Positions 1 to 9,939 of a DNA stretch of 64,000 nt are shown here, one piece after another. The notes beneath the pieces were generated by a model, which worked only from the letters and a program-made list of their open reading frames with translations, searched no databases and had not been told where the DNA came from. The position numbers and the translations under genes were made by a program. This stretch comes from JABDGR01 sp964561455 (GTDB taxonomy: Bacteria; Verrucomicrobiota; Verrucomicrobiia; Opitutales; JABDGR01), in the NCBI GenBank assembly GCA_964561455.1, contig CAZLPS010000005.1:1-64000 (forward strand), given 5' to 3'. How positions within the stretch are numbered: the first letter of the stretch is position 1; every line of letters begins with the position of its first letter.

Positions 1-420
1 GCCATCGGCCTGGAGCACGTCGCAGTCCAGCCACAGGGTCATGCCCGGCAGCTTGTGCAAATCCACCACGGCGCGCAACGCCCGGCCAATAAGGCGCTGG
101 ATTTCGACCGTGCGACCGTCCAGCTTGCCCCGGGCAATGTCCCGCTGCTTGCGGTCGAGGGTGGAGTAGGGCAGAAGCGAATACTCCGCCGAAAGCCATC
201 CGCCTGGCACCTTTTGCTGCATCATCCACGACGGCACCCGGTCCTCAATCATTGCCGCGCAAATCACTGTTGTGTCCCCATACCGGGCCAGGACGGACCC
301 ATGCGCATGCGGCGCTATGCCGGGCGCGAAGGAAATGGGCCGCAGTTGGTCAACGGCGCGGCCATCCGGGCGGGAAAATGCTTTCAAGGTATCGGCGGAC
401 ATCGTGGCATTGGAATTCAT
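1..420 (-). CDS. rph: RNase PH, N-terminal 140 residues (cut by window edge)
   Basis: Phosphorolytic 3'-to-5' exoribonuclease that trims tRNA 3' ends. The reverse complement reads open from an ATG at 420 to the window edge, so the C-terminal part lies outside. It contains the family blocks RPDGRAVDQLRP near residue 17, AHGSVLARYGDT, the AEYSLLPYSTLDR segment, and the highly conserved GRTVEIQRLIGRALRAVVD and DCDVLQADG. An in-frame ATG at 402 (MSADTLK) is an alternative start. It lies 33 nt downstream of the response regulator on the same strand, so co-transcription is possible. The family assignment is secure; only completeness is unknown. Confidence 0.93.
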   Translation of the reverse strand, partial: MNSNATMSADTLKAFSRPDGRAVDQLRPISFAPGIAPHAHGSVLARYGDTTVICAAMIEDRVPSWMMQQKVPGGWLSAEYSLLPYSTLDRKQRDIARGKLDGRTVEIQRLIGRALRAVVDLHKLPGMTLWLDCDVLQADG

Positions 421-1216
421 CCGGCCCCGGCACGCAACGTCTTTGCGCAAAAATTATTTCCCCTGGGCCAGGCAATCCTCGATCTCACCCAGCAGTTTCA
501 GCGAATCGATCGGTCGGAACAAAAACCGGGCGGCCCCAAGCGCGAGCCCTTTTCTTCGCGAGGCTTCATCCGAATAGGTCGAGGTGATGAGGATGACCGG
601 CACGCCTTTGAGCCGGTGATCCGTTTTCAATGCTTCCACCAACTGATACCCGCTGCCCTCGTGCATGTTTACATCGGAGACAATCAGGGCTGGCCGGTGC
701 TTGCGCGCCAGCGCCATGGCTTCAGTCATACCATTGCCGGTAACCACTTCATACCCGAATGGCTCCAGCAGGCTTTCCACCAGCTTTGTGTTCGCCGACA
801 GGTCGTCGACGACGAGGATGGTGCCTTTCTTGGCCGGTGGGACTTCCTTGCTGATGGTAATCCCGTCGTGCATGGGGCTGGCCGGAACCTGCAGGATTTT
901 CTCCATTTCGTGGATGAAAGACTGCGGGCAGATGGGCTTGCTGATGTAGCCGTCAAAACCGGCCAGCAGGCCTTTCTCCTTGTCGCCGACCATGGCAAGT
1001 GCCGTCAGGGCGATCATTGGGATTGAGCGCAGTTCGTCATCCGCCTTGACGCGGCGGGCGACTTCAAGGCCGTCCAACTTGGGTAATTGAATGTCGCAAA
1101 ACACCACGTCCGGCTTATCGCGCTTGATGGCGGCAAGGCCGGATTCGCCATCGCGGGCCGTCAGCGGGTCGTAACCAAATTCCTGGAGCAGAAAGATCAT
1201 CAGCTCCAGGTTGGTC

Positions 1217-2581
<1,365 letters not shown>

Positions 2582-2681
2582 GTCATTGAGAACAAGGCCC
2601 GCAGAGGCGGAGCCCCGGTGGCAATAATGATGAACCGACTAACGGCCTCAAGAGGAAAACGTTCGCAGCCTTGGGCGCAAT

Positions 2682-3053
2682 TTAAACTATTTTACAGGGC
2701 AGGATGGCGTCCTCGTCAAAGGAGTAGACCGCGCACATGCGGTGGTAGCCGTCCGCAATCACCACCTTGCTGTTCGCCTCGTCCCGTACCAGCAGGATGG
2801 GCGACAGTTCGTGCCCGGCGGTAATCTTGACCCGCACCTTCTTGACATGGTAATTGGCCGCCCCCAGCAACGGCAGGCGCGAAGCGCGAAAGACATCCTT
2901 CGCGTGGAATTGGGTCAAGTCCGCATGGCGCAGTCGCTTTACCAGCTTCTTCCTCGCCGCCGGCGGATAAATTAAATCAAGGTAGGACGCCGCGGCCGGG
3001 TAGTCATGGTCCTGCGGCTCCTTCGCCCAGATGATTTGTTTGGGATGGTTCAT
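2682..3053 (-). CDS. Small ParB/sulfiredoxin-like domain protein
   Basis: A 123-aa protein whose C-terminal half (LSPILLVRD, then VVIADGYHRMCAVY) resembles the ParB/Srx-type nucleotide-binding fold, in which a D-G-x-H-R box is the hallmark. No helix-turn-helix is present, so it is not a chromosome-partitioning ParB. Its ATG overlaps the stop of the GH28 gene by ATGA (3050-3053), which suggests translational coupling, although a functional link to a pectinase-like enzyme is not obvious. The family resemblance is from motif recognition; the function is unknown. Confidence 0.7.
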   Translation of the reverse strand: MNHPKQIIWAKEPQDHDYPAAASYLDLIYPPAARKKLVKRLRHADLTQFHAKDVFRASRLPLLGAANYHVKKVRVKITAGHELSPILLVRDEANSKVVIADGYHRMCAVYSFDEDAILPCKIV

Positions 3054-4684
3054 AATGCCTCAATGGTTGAATCTGCCGCCGCGCGGCTGTTCCGCACCCG
3101 CACGTCCTTGGCGTCGTTGAACGCAAAGGCCGCCGGCGAACTCGGTGCCGTGATCGCCATAAAATCCGCCCGCTGCACGTCCTCCAGGTAAAACGACGGG
3201 CGCGGGTCCGGCGCCATCGGCTTGATTTCAACATGGCTCATTTCCAAATTCTTCACGTGGCGCACGAAAAACCCCTGCGACGGCGTTGCGCCAAACATGC
3301 CGGGCTCCGGATACTTGTTCTCCACCTCGGGAACCTTGATGTTCGGTGAATCCGCGCTCGCGCCGCCCGTGTGTTCCACAAAGACATTTGATATTTTCAC
3401 GTCCTCGATCGAATACCCTGGAATACCACTCAGAATCGAGCTGAACGACGAATGCGTGTTGTGGCAGTTGATGTTCGAAATCATCACCCGGCTCAGGTTG
3501 CCGACCTTGGTTGTGTCCTTCGGCCCGCGCAATCGCGCACCCAGGCGCAGGAAGATCGGGCAGTTGGTGATGTCGCGCATGGTGATGTTCGAGATGACTA
3601 TGTCTTCCAGCCGCGCCCCGTCCACCGTCTCCAGCGCCAGTCCACCGCAACCCTCGAATAGACAATTGGAAATCGAAATATTGACAAAGCCGCCGTTGGA
3701 CTCGGTGCCGCACTTGATGCGGCCGGTTCCGCCATTCGGCCGCCGTTTAAACGTGCCGTCCAGTAGCGAACCCAATTCCCAGCAGCCGGTGACGTAGCAA
3801 TTGGTGATGCTCACGTTTTCCGTCGTCTTCGCGTGGCCGAGGGCATAGCTGGACTTCGGGCAGATGCCGTCGTCCCAGGGCGAATTCACAATGGTGTTCG
3901 AGACACGAACGTTCTTGCAGCAGTCAATGTCCATCCCGTCGCGGTCCGTGTCTATTTTGAGATTGTCAATGGTCAGATTGTCCACACCGGTGAGCAACAT
4001 GCCGAAATGGCCACCCTTCAGGATCGAGAAATCGCGGAGGGTGACGTTGCGGCAGTTTTTGAGCGCAATAGCCTTGTTGCCCACCCCCGCCTGTTCAGCC
4101 GAGTAGATGGGATAACCCCCGCGCGCGGCGCGCCCGGCCCCGAAGCTCAGGCCCCGGCCCCAGATTAATCCCGGCCCCGTGATGGAAAAGTCGCTGATGT
4201 CCTCACCCCAAATCAGCGAATTGTGCCAGTGATTGTGGCCGTAGTCCTGAAAGGCGTCCCACGCCGTCTTCGGCTCCGCAGCGTCATAGGTTCCCCCCAA
4301 ATAGCCTGTCGTCTCACCGGGGAGCGGCGAATCTGCGGCAATAATGGCGGCGCCCTGGGTGAGAAAGAGATGCACCCGGCTCTTCAGCCGGATGGAAAAT
4401 GAAAAATAAACGCCGGCCGGAAACACCACCGTGCCGCCACCCACGGCGGCGGCCGCCTCAATGGCCTTGTTTATCGCCGGCGAATCCACGGTCTTCCCGT
4501 CGCCGGCGGCCCCAAATCCACGAACATCAAAAATCGAGGAGGAGCCCGCCGCCGCGGCGGCCACCGGGTCGGCGGCTGGCACTTGCGCCGCCGCCACGCG
4601 GGGGAGCAGGGTGGTCGCCGAGCCAGCCAGGCCCAGGCAGCCAAGTTTCAAAAGGTCACGACGCGCGAAGGAAGCAGTATTCAT
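3050..4684 (-). CDS. Tat-exported GH28 (polygalacturonase-like) right-handed beta-helix protein
   Basis: Predicted secreted glycoside hydrolase of 544 aa. The N-terminus FARRDLLKLGCLGLAG followed by an Ala-rich cleavage region is a twin-arginine signal. The beta-helix starts with the GFGAAGDGKTVDSPAINKAI block typical of pectate-lyase/GH28 folds. Catalytic motifs are partly kept: DRDGMDID (usual NTDG-D), WDDGICPKS (DD pair), GRIKCGTE (RIK). The usual GHG histidine block is replaced by the GCWELGS segment, so activity or specificity may differ. Upstream 4685-4756 contains only a short spacer. The likely role is attack on pectin-type polymers outside the cytoplasm; the exact substrate is unknown. 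Confidence 0.87.
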   Translation of the reverse strand: MNTASFARRDLLKLGCLGLAGSATTLLPRVAAAQVPAADPVAAAAAGSSSIFDVRGFGAAGDGKTVDSPAINKAIEAAAAVGGGTVVFPAGVYFSFSIRLKSRVHLFLTQGAAIIAADSPLPGETTGYLGGTYDAAEPKTAWDAFQDYGHNHWHNSLIWGEDISDFSITGPGLIWGRGLSFGAGRAARGGYPIYSAEQAGVGNKAIALKNCRNVTLRDFSILKGGHFGMLLTGVDNLTIDNLKIDTDRDGMDIDCCKNVRVSNTIVNSPWDDGICPKSSYALGHAKTTENVSITNCYVTGCWELGSLLDGTFKRRPNGGTGRIKCGTESNGGFVNISISNCLFEGCGGLALETVDGARLEDIVISNITMRDITNCPIFLRLGARLRGPKDTTKVGNLSRVMISNINCHNTHSSFSSILSGIPGYSIEDVKISNVFVEHTGGASADSPNIKVPEVENKYPEPGMFGATPSQGFFVRHVKNLEMSHVEIKPMAPDPRPSFYLEDVQRADFMAITAPSSPAAFAFNDAKDVRVRNSRAAADSTIEAL

Positions 4685-4756
4685 CAGGGGTGGGGGGTGG
4701 TTCCCACACTAAAAACTATATTTCGAAAACTAGAAACCAAAAACTTTGGCTTCCGC

Positions 4757-6001
4757 TCAAGCCGCGCAAACTTCCCGGTTAATTTCCCCGCTGACCACCC
4801 GCGGCGTCGCTTCCGCTGCCACCGCGTCCTTGAATTCCTTCGGTATCGTTTCTTTGTTCAGAAATGGCAGCGGGGCCGTCTCCTCGAGGTGAATGCCAGC
4901 CTTGACGACCTCTTCCGGGTGGATGGTGGGCACTTTAGCCAGCGACCAGCGCGCCGCCCATACCATTCGCTCGATAAAATTCTGCTGCGTTGGGGTAAAT
5001 TTTGCATCCCATTTCAAACGCACCACGGAATCAGGAACCACCCGGCCGTTGTTCTGCCGGCCGAGGAACGACGCCTCAATGCCCTCGCTGCCCGCCCGGA
5101 GCACCAGCACGTAAGCTGGTTGAAATTTTTTCGACAGGAAATCCGCCGTGTTAAAGGCGGCTTTTTCTTCGGCCGTAAAATTAATGTCGTCCACATTGGG
5201 GTAGTGGTAAATCACCCCAATGTTGGATAAAGGCCGGTCGGCCCAGGCCGGCAGCGAATCGCCCTGGGGCAGCATCAATATCGTGCCGCCTTTCCAGCCG
5301 GTGATGAGCGAAAACTCCAACTTGCCGCCCTCGTCGTCGGACCGCACGACTTCGAGCTGTTTTAGGCCCGTGCTCTGGATGAGCAGGCCTTGCAGATCAT
5401 TTTCCGCAAGTTCACCCACGGTGCCCTCACCCGTGCGGCCGATAAACTTGTATTCCCGGGTCACGCTGTTATTGGTCAAAATCCGTTCCATCCGCAGGTG
5501 GGAAAAAAAGACGGCGTTGGTTTTGAAACCAAGCGATTGAAACAATTTGGGTAGTTTATCCAGGGTTTCCTGGTGGGTCAGCGCCTCCTGAATGGCGCCG
5601 ATTTTTTCGAGAGCCTGATGGATTTCGGTGATGATCCAGGCTTCAGAATTTCTCGTGGATTCATCCGGAAACAAATCGGCGATGGGCTGTTTTAGCCGTG
5701 GCCCCAAAAAGATTAAAAGCTTCGACCACGGCGCGCCCGTTTGCGGCATGCGCAAGAACATTTTGGGCGACAATTGCACGGTCACGTGCACTGTTTCCGA
5801 ACCATCTTCTTCCCGTTTGATATCGTCTGCATTAAGCGGAACATAGCCGGAATCCGAGACTTGGTCATCTTCGACAAAATCCAAATGAAATAGAAAACGA
5901 CCCACGATACCCGAATGGGGATCGGCGACGACAATCGGACGCTTTGGCAGTATCTCCCCCGCCAGATAGACCCCCAGTTTTATCTCCTGTTCGATTGTCA
6001 C
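4757..6001 (-). CDS. Unknown 414-aa cytoplasmic protein
   Basis: I do not recognise this family. It has no signal peptide or membrane helix. Composition is that of a soluble mixed alpha/beta protein, with an acidic N-terminal third and a helical segment around residues 130-165 (EIHQALEKIGAIQEALTHQ). Translation appears to start at a GTG (6001). The long frame with normal composition, and no competing frame, support it as real. A 134-nt spacer with two T-runs separates it from the upstream proline-rich gene on the same strand. No functional clue comes from the neighbours. Confidence 0.75.
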   Translation of the reverse strand: MTIEQEIKLGVYLAGEILPKRPIVVADPHSGIVGRFLFHLDFVEDDQVSDSGYVPLNADDIKREEDGSETVHVTVQLSPKMFLRMPQTGAPWSKLLIFLGPRLKQPIADLFPDESTRNSEAWIITEIHQALEKIGAIQEALTHQETLDKLPKLFQSLGFKTNAVFFSHLRMERILTNNSVTREYKFIGRTGEGTVGELAENDLQGLLIQSTGLKQLEVVRSDDEGGKLEFSLITGWKGGTILMLPQGDSLPAWADRPLSNIGVIYHYPNVDDINFTAEEKAAFNTADFLSKKFQPAYVLVLRAGSEGIEASFLGRQNNGRVVPDSVVRLKWDAKFTPTQQNFIERMVWAARWSLAKVPTIHPEEVVKAGIHLEETAPLPFLNKETIPKEFKDAVAAEATPRVVSGEINREVCAA

Positions 6002-6135
6002 GTACCCGTCAGTAGCAACTTTTTTTTATAGTGTAAATACCCTAATTAGCTTTTTTTTACAGGGAAGCCCCCCGGGGGGTGGAAATCGTTGGGAATGGAC
6101 GGCATTTGCACCGAAACGCGGCCCTGACAACCAAA

Positions 6136-6819
6136 TCAATTCATCAAAGCATCGGCAAACCATTGGCCGTTTTCCTTGCGGAGAGTCAGGGATTCTGGGT
6201 TGCCGGGCAGCGTCGCCGAAAGCGTTGGATCAAGCGTGTAAACCGCCTCGTCACCGGCGATATTCAGTTTGGGCGTGGTCGTTTGCAGTGCCTTTAACTC
6301 CGAAAGAATAACCCTGCCCGCGGGGGCCAAAGTTGTTTGACCCAACGCCTTCAGGGACTCCTCGAAAGTTTGGTCGGGGAGCTGGGGCAGATTGTTCGCA
6401 GTTCGAAATTCTGCGGCTTTGGCGCGCGATAAGGTAAAGCTTTGCGCCATGGAATTGAGGATTTTAGGGGAGGAATATTTGAGCAGGAACCCACCCATAT
6501 CATTGGCCTCCAGAAGGCTGATCATGTCTTTGACTGCGGAATTCAATTCCCTATGCGCATCTCCGACCGGGCTGGTGGCGGGAGCGGGCACCGGTATTGA
6601 TGCGGTTTGGGTCGGTGCCGGGACTGGCTGGGCGTTGGATCTGGTGACTGAAGATAGAGCTGGCGCCGTGGCGGCAACCGGCAGTGGCGTCGGTACCGGC
6701 GGCGGGCGCGGAGCCGCGGTTTTGGCGGGCGCGGGCAGGTTCTGCGTCGAGTTGAAAAACCACCCGAGCAAGATTCCCGCCAAGAGCAGTGCGGCAGTCG
6801 CGGCAATGAGTTTTTTCAT
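6136..6819 (-). CDS. Membrane-anchored protein with proline/alanine-rich linker
   Basis: A 227-aa protein with an N-terminal signal anchor (residues about 4-22, LIAATAALLLAGILLGWFF). A Pro/Ala-rich linker follows (about 28-85), then a soluble periplasmic domain (about 90-227) that is partly helical. The layout resembles envelope proteins that place a small domain beyond the cell wall. No catalytic motif is visible and I cannot name the C-terminal domain. It lies between the 414-aa unknown protein and a methyltransferase, all on the minus strand. Confidence 0.72.
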   Translation of the reverse strand: MKKLIAATAALLLAGILLGWFFNSTQNLPAPAKTAAPRPPPVPTPLPVAATAPALSSVTRSNAQPVPAPTQTASIPVPAPATSPVGDAHRELNSAVKDMISLLEANDMGGFLLKYSSPKILNSMAQSFTLSRAKAAEFRTANNLPQLPDQTFEESLKALGQTTLAPAGRVILSELKALQTTTPKLNIAGDEAVYTLDPTLSATLPGNPESLTLRKENGQWFADALMN

Positions 6820-6861
6820 GGTTGTCTACAATTAACTGTTCGCAAAAAGGCAGGCCGCAGG

Positions 6862-7767
6862 TTAGTCCAAGGGCCCGAGGTATTTTAAGCCCCAAGGGTG
6901 GCCGCGGTGGCGGGTCGGGTCGAAGAATGGATCCAGCCCGGGAGATTCCAAGCCCAGGGCGGTAATACCTCGTTGGAGGGCGCGCACTACCGGGCGGGGC
7001 AGGCCGCGGTTGATTTTCTTTTTCAGGCCGGGTGCGCTGTAATTGGCGGCCATTGGCGCGGTTTTGCCGGCGAGCGCGGCGTAATGAGTTTGCGTGGGAA
7101 CGACGTCCCCGGACGAGTGTGGACCTTTTTGGGCGTGGAAGAACACCATCATGCTGCGGTGGTAATTGCCCGAGGCAATCTGGTTCTGCCGGATGAACGG
7201 GTTGAGTTCGTAGAGGCGGCCTTGAAAGGGCTTTTTCGCGCCATGCTCGAACAGATAGCCGCGCAAATCCGTAAAGCCATTGGCGGCATAGTAATCGTAA
7301 TAAAAAGTCGGCGAAAACTGAAAAAACCCATGATTGACGTAGTTGTTGGCCGGCTGCATATGCAGTATGCGCCCGCCCGGCTGGAGCAGGCGCACGATGT
7401 TTTGCATCGTTTGGCGGACGTCGAAGACATGCTCGCTGGTGCCACCATCAAGGATGAAGTTGAACCGGCCCACCAGTTTCTCGCCGATGGGTTGGTTCAA
7501 GTCGTGGATTAGATCCGCACCTTCGTAGGCGGAGAAATCGAGGGCGTGGACATCACGCAGGCCAAGCTGGTTAAAGAAAAAGACATCGCGCGAGCGTGCG
7601 GGGGGGGAGTGGGCCGGCGGCTTTACGCCCTCTGCCCGAAGGAGGGCCGCGATTTCCGCCTCGTCGAGCGCAAGGCTCTGGCGGCCGAGCTGGAGAAGGG
7701 GGCCCGCGAGGGGATGGCGCCGGTGTTCGCGGATGAGGAAGCGCAATGCTGGTCGGGCCAATCCCAT
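6862..7767 (-). CDS. SAM-dependent methyltransferase-like protein
   Basis: A 301-aa protein if started at the ATG at 7767 (MGLARPALRFLIREH). The in-frame extension to 7872 has unlikely composition and I leave it out. The core reads FNFILDGGTSEHVFDVRQTM then LLQPGGRILHMQPANN, which matches motifs III-IV of class I methyltransferases (DGG/EHV..LLxPGG). Motif I is weak (DFSAYEGADLIHDLN). It probably modifies a sugar or lipid of the cell surface, given the nearby sulfotransferase, O-acyltransferase and fucosyltransferase. The substrate is not determinable. Confidence 0.7.
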   Translation of the reverse strand: MGLARPALRFLIREHRRHPLAGPLLQLGRQSLALDEAEIAALLRAEGVKPPAHSPPARSRDVFFFNQLGLRDVHALDFSAYEGADLIHDLNQPIGEKLVGRFNFILDGGTSEHVFDVRQTMQNIVRLLQPGGRILHMQPANNYVNHGFFQFSPTFYYDYYAANGFTDLRGYLFEHGAKKPFQGRLYELNPFIRQNQIASGNYHRSMMVFFHAQKGPHSSGDVVPTQTHYAALAGKTAPMAANYSAPGLKKKINRGLPRPVVRALQRGITALGLESPGLDPFFDPTRHRGHPWGLKYLGPLD

Positions 7768-7928
7768 GGGGGAAATGACTACAGGGCCCGGTGATTTTGG
7801 TGTCAAGATGTTTGCAAGGGAGCCCGGTGTTCGAGTGCCTGGATTGCAGGTCCGTAAATTAGGCATTCTCATCGTTTGGAATCGTTACTTTTGTGCTTCT
7901 TTTTGCAGCCGGGTACGTGTAAAATACC

Positions 7929-7955
7929 TTCATTACGGCAGGATTACCCCCATGC
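7929..7955 (+). repeat. Leader direct repeat, copy 1 (ending in ATG of a 56-codon ORF)
   Basis: This 27-nt stretch matches 8161-8187 at 23 of 27 positions, starting TTCATTACGG and ending CCATGC. Both copies are preceded by an A-rich TAAAAT element. The ATG at 7952 opens a 56-codon frame (to 8122, MHREAPGRRW...) of Arg/Pro/Gly-rich composition that is probably not a stable protein. The stretch may be a duplicated leader or the remnant start of a lost gene copy. The 7768-8183 gap between the methyltransferase and the sulfotransferase holds this repeat pair and the hairpin at 8048-8103. Confidence 0.6.
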
Positions 7956-8047
7956 ATCGCGAAGCTCCCGGTCGGCGCTGGACGGGAAACCTCCTCCGCC
8001 TCCCGTGGGGCGGTCTGCGGCCGCGCGCGCCCAATTTCCCGGAGGGG

Positions 8048-8103
8048 CGATGGCCCGCGTGGCGCATCCGCTCTGCCGGGATCGGATGCCGGGCGGGCCA
8101 TCG
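8048..8103 (+). promoter_or_regulatory. Strong GC-rich hairpin upstream of sulfotransferase gene
   Basis: Left arm CGATGGCCCGC (8048-8058) pairs perfectly with GCGGGCCATCG (8093-8103). An inner stem GCATCCG/CGGATGC extends it. No T-run follows, so it is not a classical intrinsic terminator on this strand. It lies about 80 nt upstream of the sulfotransferase start and could be an attenuator, an mRNA-stability element or part of a small RNA. Function is inferred only from position and pairing. Confidence 0.5.
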
Positions 8104-8160
8104 CGTGTTAAAATTTGCATAACTTTTTTCCATTTTGAAACCGAACGACCGTTTAAAATG

Positions 8161-8187
8161 TTCATTACGGGAGCATTATCACCATGC
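8161..8187 (+). repeat. Leader direct repeat, copy 2 (spans sulfotransferase start codon)
   Basis: Second copy of the 27-nt element also found at 7929-7955. The ATG of the sulfotransferase gene (8184) lies at the same place as the ATG in copy 1. The conserved block probably includes the ribosome landing region, although no clear GGAGG is present (GGGAG at 8169-8173 is the closest). Confidence 0.6.
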
Positions 8188-9140
8188 TGTTCAAAAACCT
8201 CAAAGCCGCTCTGGGCTGGAAAGCCTACAAAAACATCACGCCGTTACCGCCGTCTTTGCAGGACCAATTTTTTGTTTTGTTTTCCATTCCCAAAAGCGGC
8301 TCCCATACGCTGACCGCCACGCTGTCCACCCTGCTTCACCCAGGCCGGCCCCGGCAGAAGATTCCGCCCGCCCTGCGGTTTCCCTCGGGCCTTGACCGGT
8401 TGATGCCCCTGCATCGTGACTTGGGCCGGATCTTTCCGCGCGGGGGCTATTATGCCACCCACGCCGAGGCGTCGTTTCCCACGCTCGAGGTGCTCCACGT
8501 CACGGGCGCCAAGTACCTGATCATGGTCCGGCACCCGCTGGACCAGCTGGTCGCCAATTACTGTCATCTCGCCAAATACATTGGGCAGGCCAAAACGGTG
8601 CCGGCGCATCCGGAGTTTTTCTACGCCATTCCGCAGGCGGTGTATCGGCGGAAATTTTTTCTGCCGGGCGTGCCGCCCGATGAAGGCCTGGCGCATTTGA
8701 TCGAAGAGGGGGCGCTGGAGGCGAGTCTGCGCTGGATGGCGGATTGGGCGGCGTTGCGCGACGCCGAACAGTCGCATCTCTGCCGGTTTGAGGATCTGTT
8801 ACTGGAGCCGGGGCGCACCGTGGACGAACTCTGCCATTTTCTGCGCCCGGGATATTCGGTCGGACGGGCGCCTGCGGCACATGCGTTTGCCCAAGCTTCA
8901 AAAGACTACAAATCCCACACCCTGAGCGTGAATGCCGCCACCGCCTATCCCCGCGGCTGGTCCGGCGAGATTGGGATTTGGAAGAAATATCTGAGTGCAG
9001 AGAATTTGGCCAAGTACCGGGAGGTGACGGGTAAGTTCATGCTGACCCATCAATTTGCCGGCGCGCTGGAGCTGTTGTATCCAGATTGGGACGTGGCCGA
9101 GGTGCTGGACGAGGCCCCGCACCTCCGGCGGGTGCGGTAA
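8184..9140 (+). CDS. PAPS-dependent sulfotransferase-like protein
   Basis: A 318-aa protein with the two PAPS-contact regions of the sulfotransferase family. The 5'-phosphosulfate loop is FVLFSIPKSGSHTLTATL (residues about 29-46) and the 3'-phosphate region is LIMVRHPLDQLVANY (about 112-126). It would transfer sulfate from PAPS to an acceptor hydroxyl, presumably a glycan or lipid, in the cytoplasm. The gene stands alone on the plus strand between two minus-strand methyltransferase genes in the surface-decoration block. The acceptor is unknown. Confidence 0.82.
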   Translation: MLFKNLKAALGWKAYKNITPLPPSLQDQFFVLFSIPKSGSHTLTATLSTLLHPGRPRQKIPPALRFPSGLDRLMPLHRDLGRIFPRGGYYATHAEASFPTLEVLHVTGAKYLIMVRHPLDQLVANYCHLAKYIGQAKTVPAHPEFFYAIPQAVYRRKFFLPGVPPDEGLAHLIEEGALEASLRWMADWAALRDAEQSHLCRFEDLLLEPGRTVDELCHFLRPGYSVGRAPAAHAFAQASKDYKSHTLSVNAATAYPRGWSGEIGIWKKYLSAENLAKYREVTGKFMLTHQFAGALELLYPDWDVAEVLDEAPHLRRVR

Positions 9141-9147
9141 GGCGGCC

Positions 9148-9900
9148 TTAGGCGCGCTGGGCGGTGACAATCAGGGTGCGGCCGGTAAATACGGCGGCAC
9201 AATTATTGTCGGCGGCGTAGGCTTCAATTTCTTCGCTTAACGGGCGCAGTTTGCGGCGGCGGCGGCGCAGGGAGGAGCCAACGACATAACTGCAGATCGG
9301 CCCCAGAATGGGTCGCCAAAACATTGAGAGCCGCTGGGGCTTGTCGTTATGCGGGGCAATGTTTACAAACCCGTTTTCGCGCAGGGCGTGCGCCAGGTAG
9401 AAATAAGGGATCGGGGTGATATGACGTTCGCCGGGATAAAAACGCGGATCGTCCCGGAGCGGCAGGGGGTCGAAGTATTCGAAAAAGCCGCGGGTGAGGA
9501 AATACCAGCGCGAGCGCACGCTGAGCACGTTAGGGGTGGAGAGCACGATTTGTGCGTTGGGCCGGGCCACCCGGGCAATTTCCCGGACGACATGGCGGAA
9601 GTTCTCGACGTGCTCCAGGACTTCGGTGCAGGTGATGAGATCGAACGAAGCGTCGGGGAAGGGGAGGTTGTCCTCGTTGAGGTTCACATGTTTGACGGAC
9701 AGACCCTCGGTCTCATTATGTTGGGGATTATAGTCACAACCCTGGGACGTGACGTTGGGGGCGACCTTGCGGAGTTCCTTGATGAGATGGCCCCAGCCGG
9801 CGCCGATGTCCAGATGCTCGACGGGACCGCGTCCCGCAATAAGGGGCACAACGAGCTTGAGGACGTGGTCAACTATGCGGGGCGGCGGAGGTGTTTCCAT
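9148..9900 (-). CDS. Class I SAM-dependent methyltransferase
   Basis: A 250-aa methyltransferase of the Methyltransf_11/23 type. Motif I is HLDIGAGWGHL (about residues 29-39), the acidic motif II region is GCDYNPQH, and motif IV is FDLITCTEVLEHV with a following ARPNAQIVLSTPN. A basic stretch SLRRRRRKLRP near residue 213 may contact a membrane or an acidic substrate. Together with its neighbours it points to modification of a lipid-linked or surface glycan. It lies tail-to-tail with the sulfotransferase gene (7-nt gap). Confidence 0.85.
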   Translation of the reverse strand: METPPPPRIVDHVLKLVVPLIAGRGPVEHLDIGAGWGHLIKELRKVAPNVTSQGCDYNPQHNETEGLSVKHVNLNEDNLPFPDASFDLITCTEVLEHVENFRHVVREIARVARPNAQIVLSTPNVLSVRSRWYFLTRGFFEYFDPLPLRDDPRFYPGERHITPIPYFYLAHALRENGFVNIAPHNDKPQRLSMFWRPILGPICSYVVGSSLRRRRRKLRPLSEEIEAYAADNNCAAVFTGRTLIVTAQRA

Positions 9901-9939
9901 CGCAAGGGGATATGCCCGGGTGTGGCGACCCTTTCAATG

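Noticed and set aside
55..1026. Plus-strand 323-codon frame opposite RNase PH and the response regulator
   Set aside because: The reverse strand encodes two well-recognised proteins; this is a shadow frame rich in Arg/Gly/His.
6060..6085. CCCCCCGGGGGG palindrome next to T-runs as a terminator
   Set aside because: The T-run lies on the wrong side for the minus-strand gene and no gene is transcribed towards it on the plus strand.
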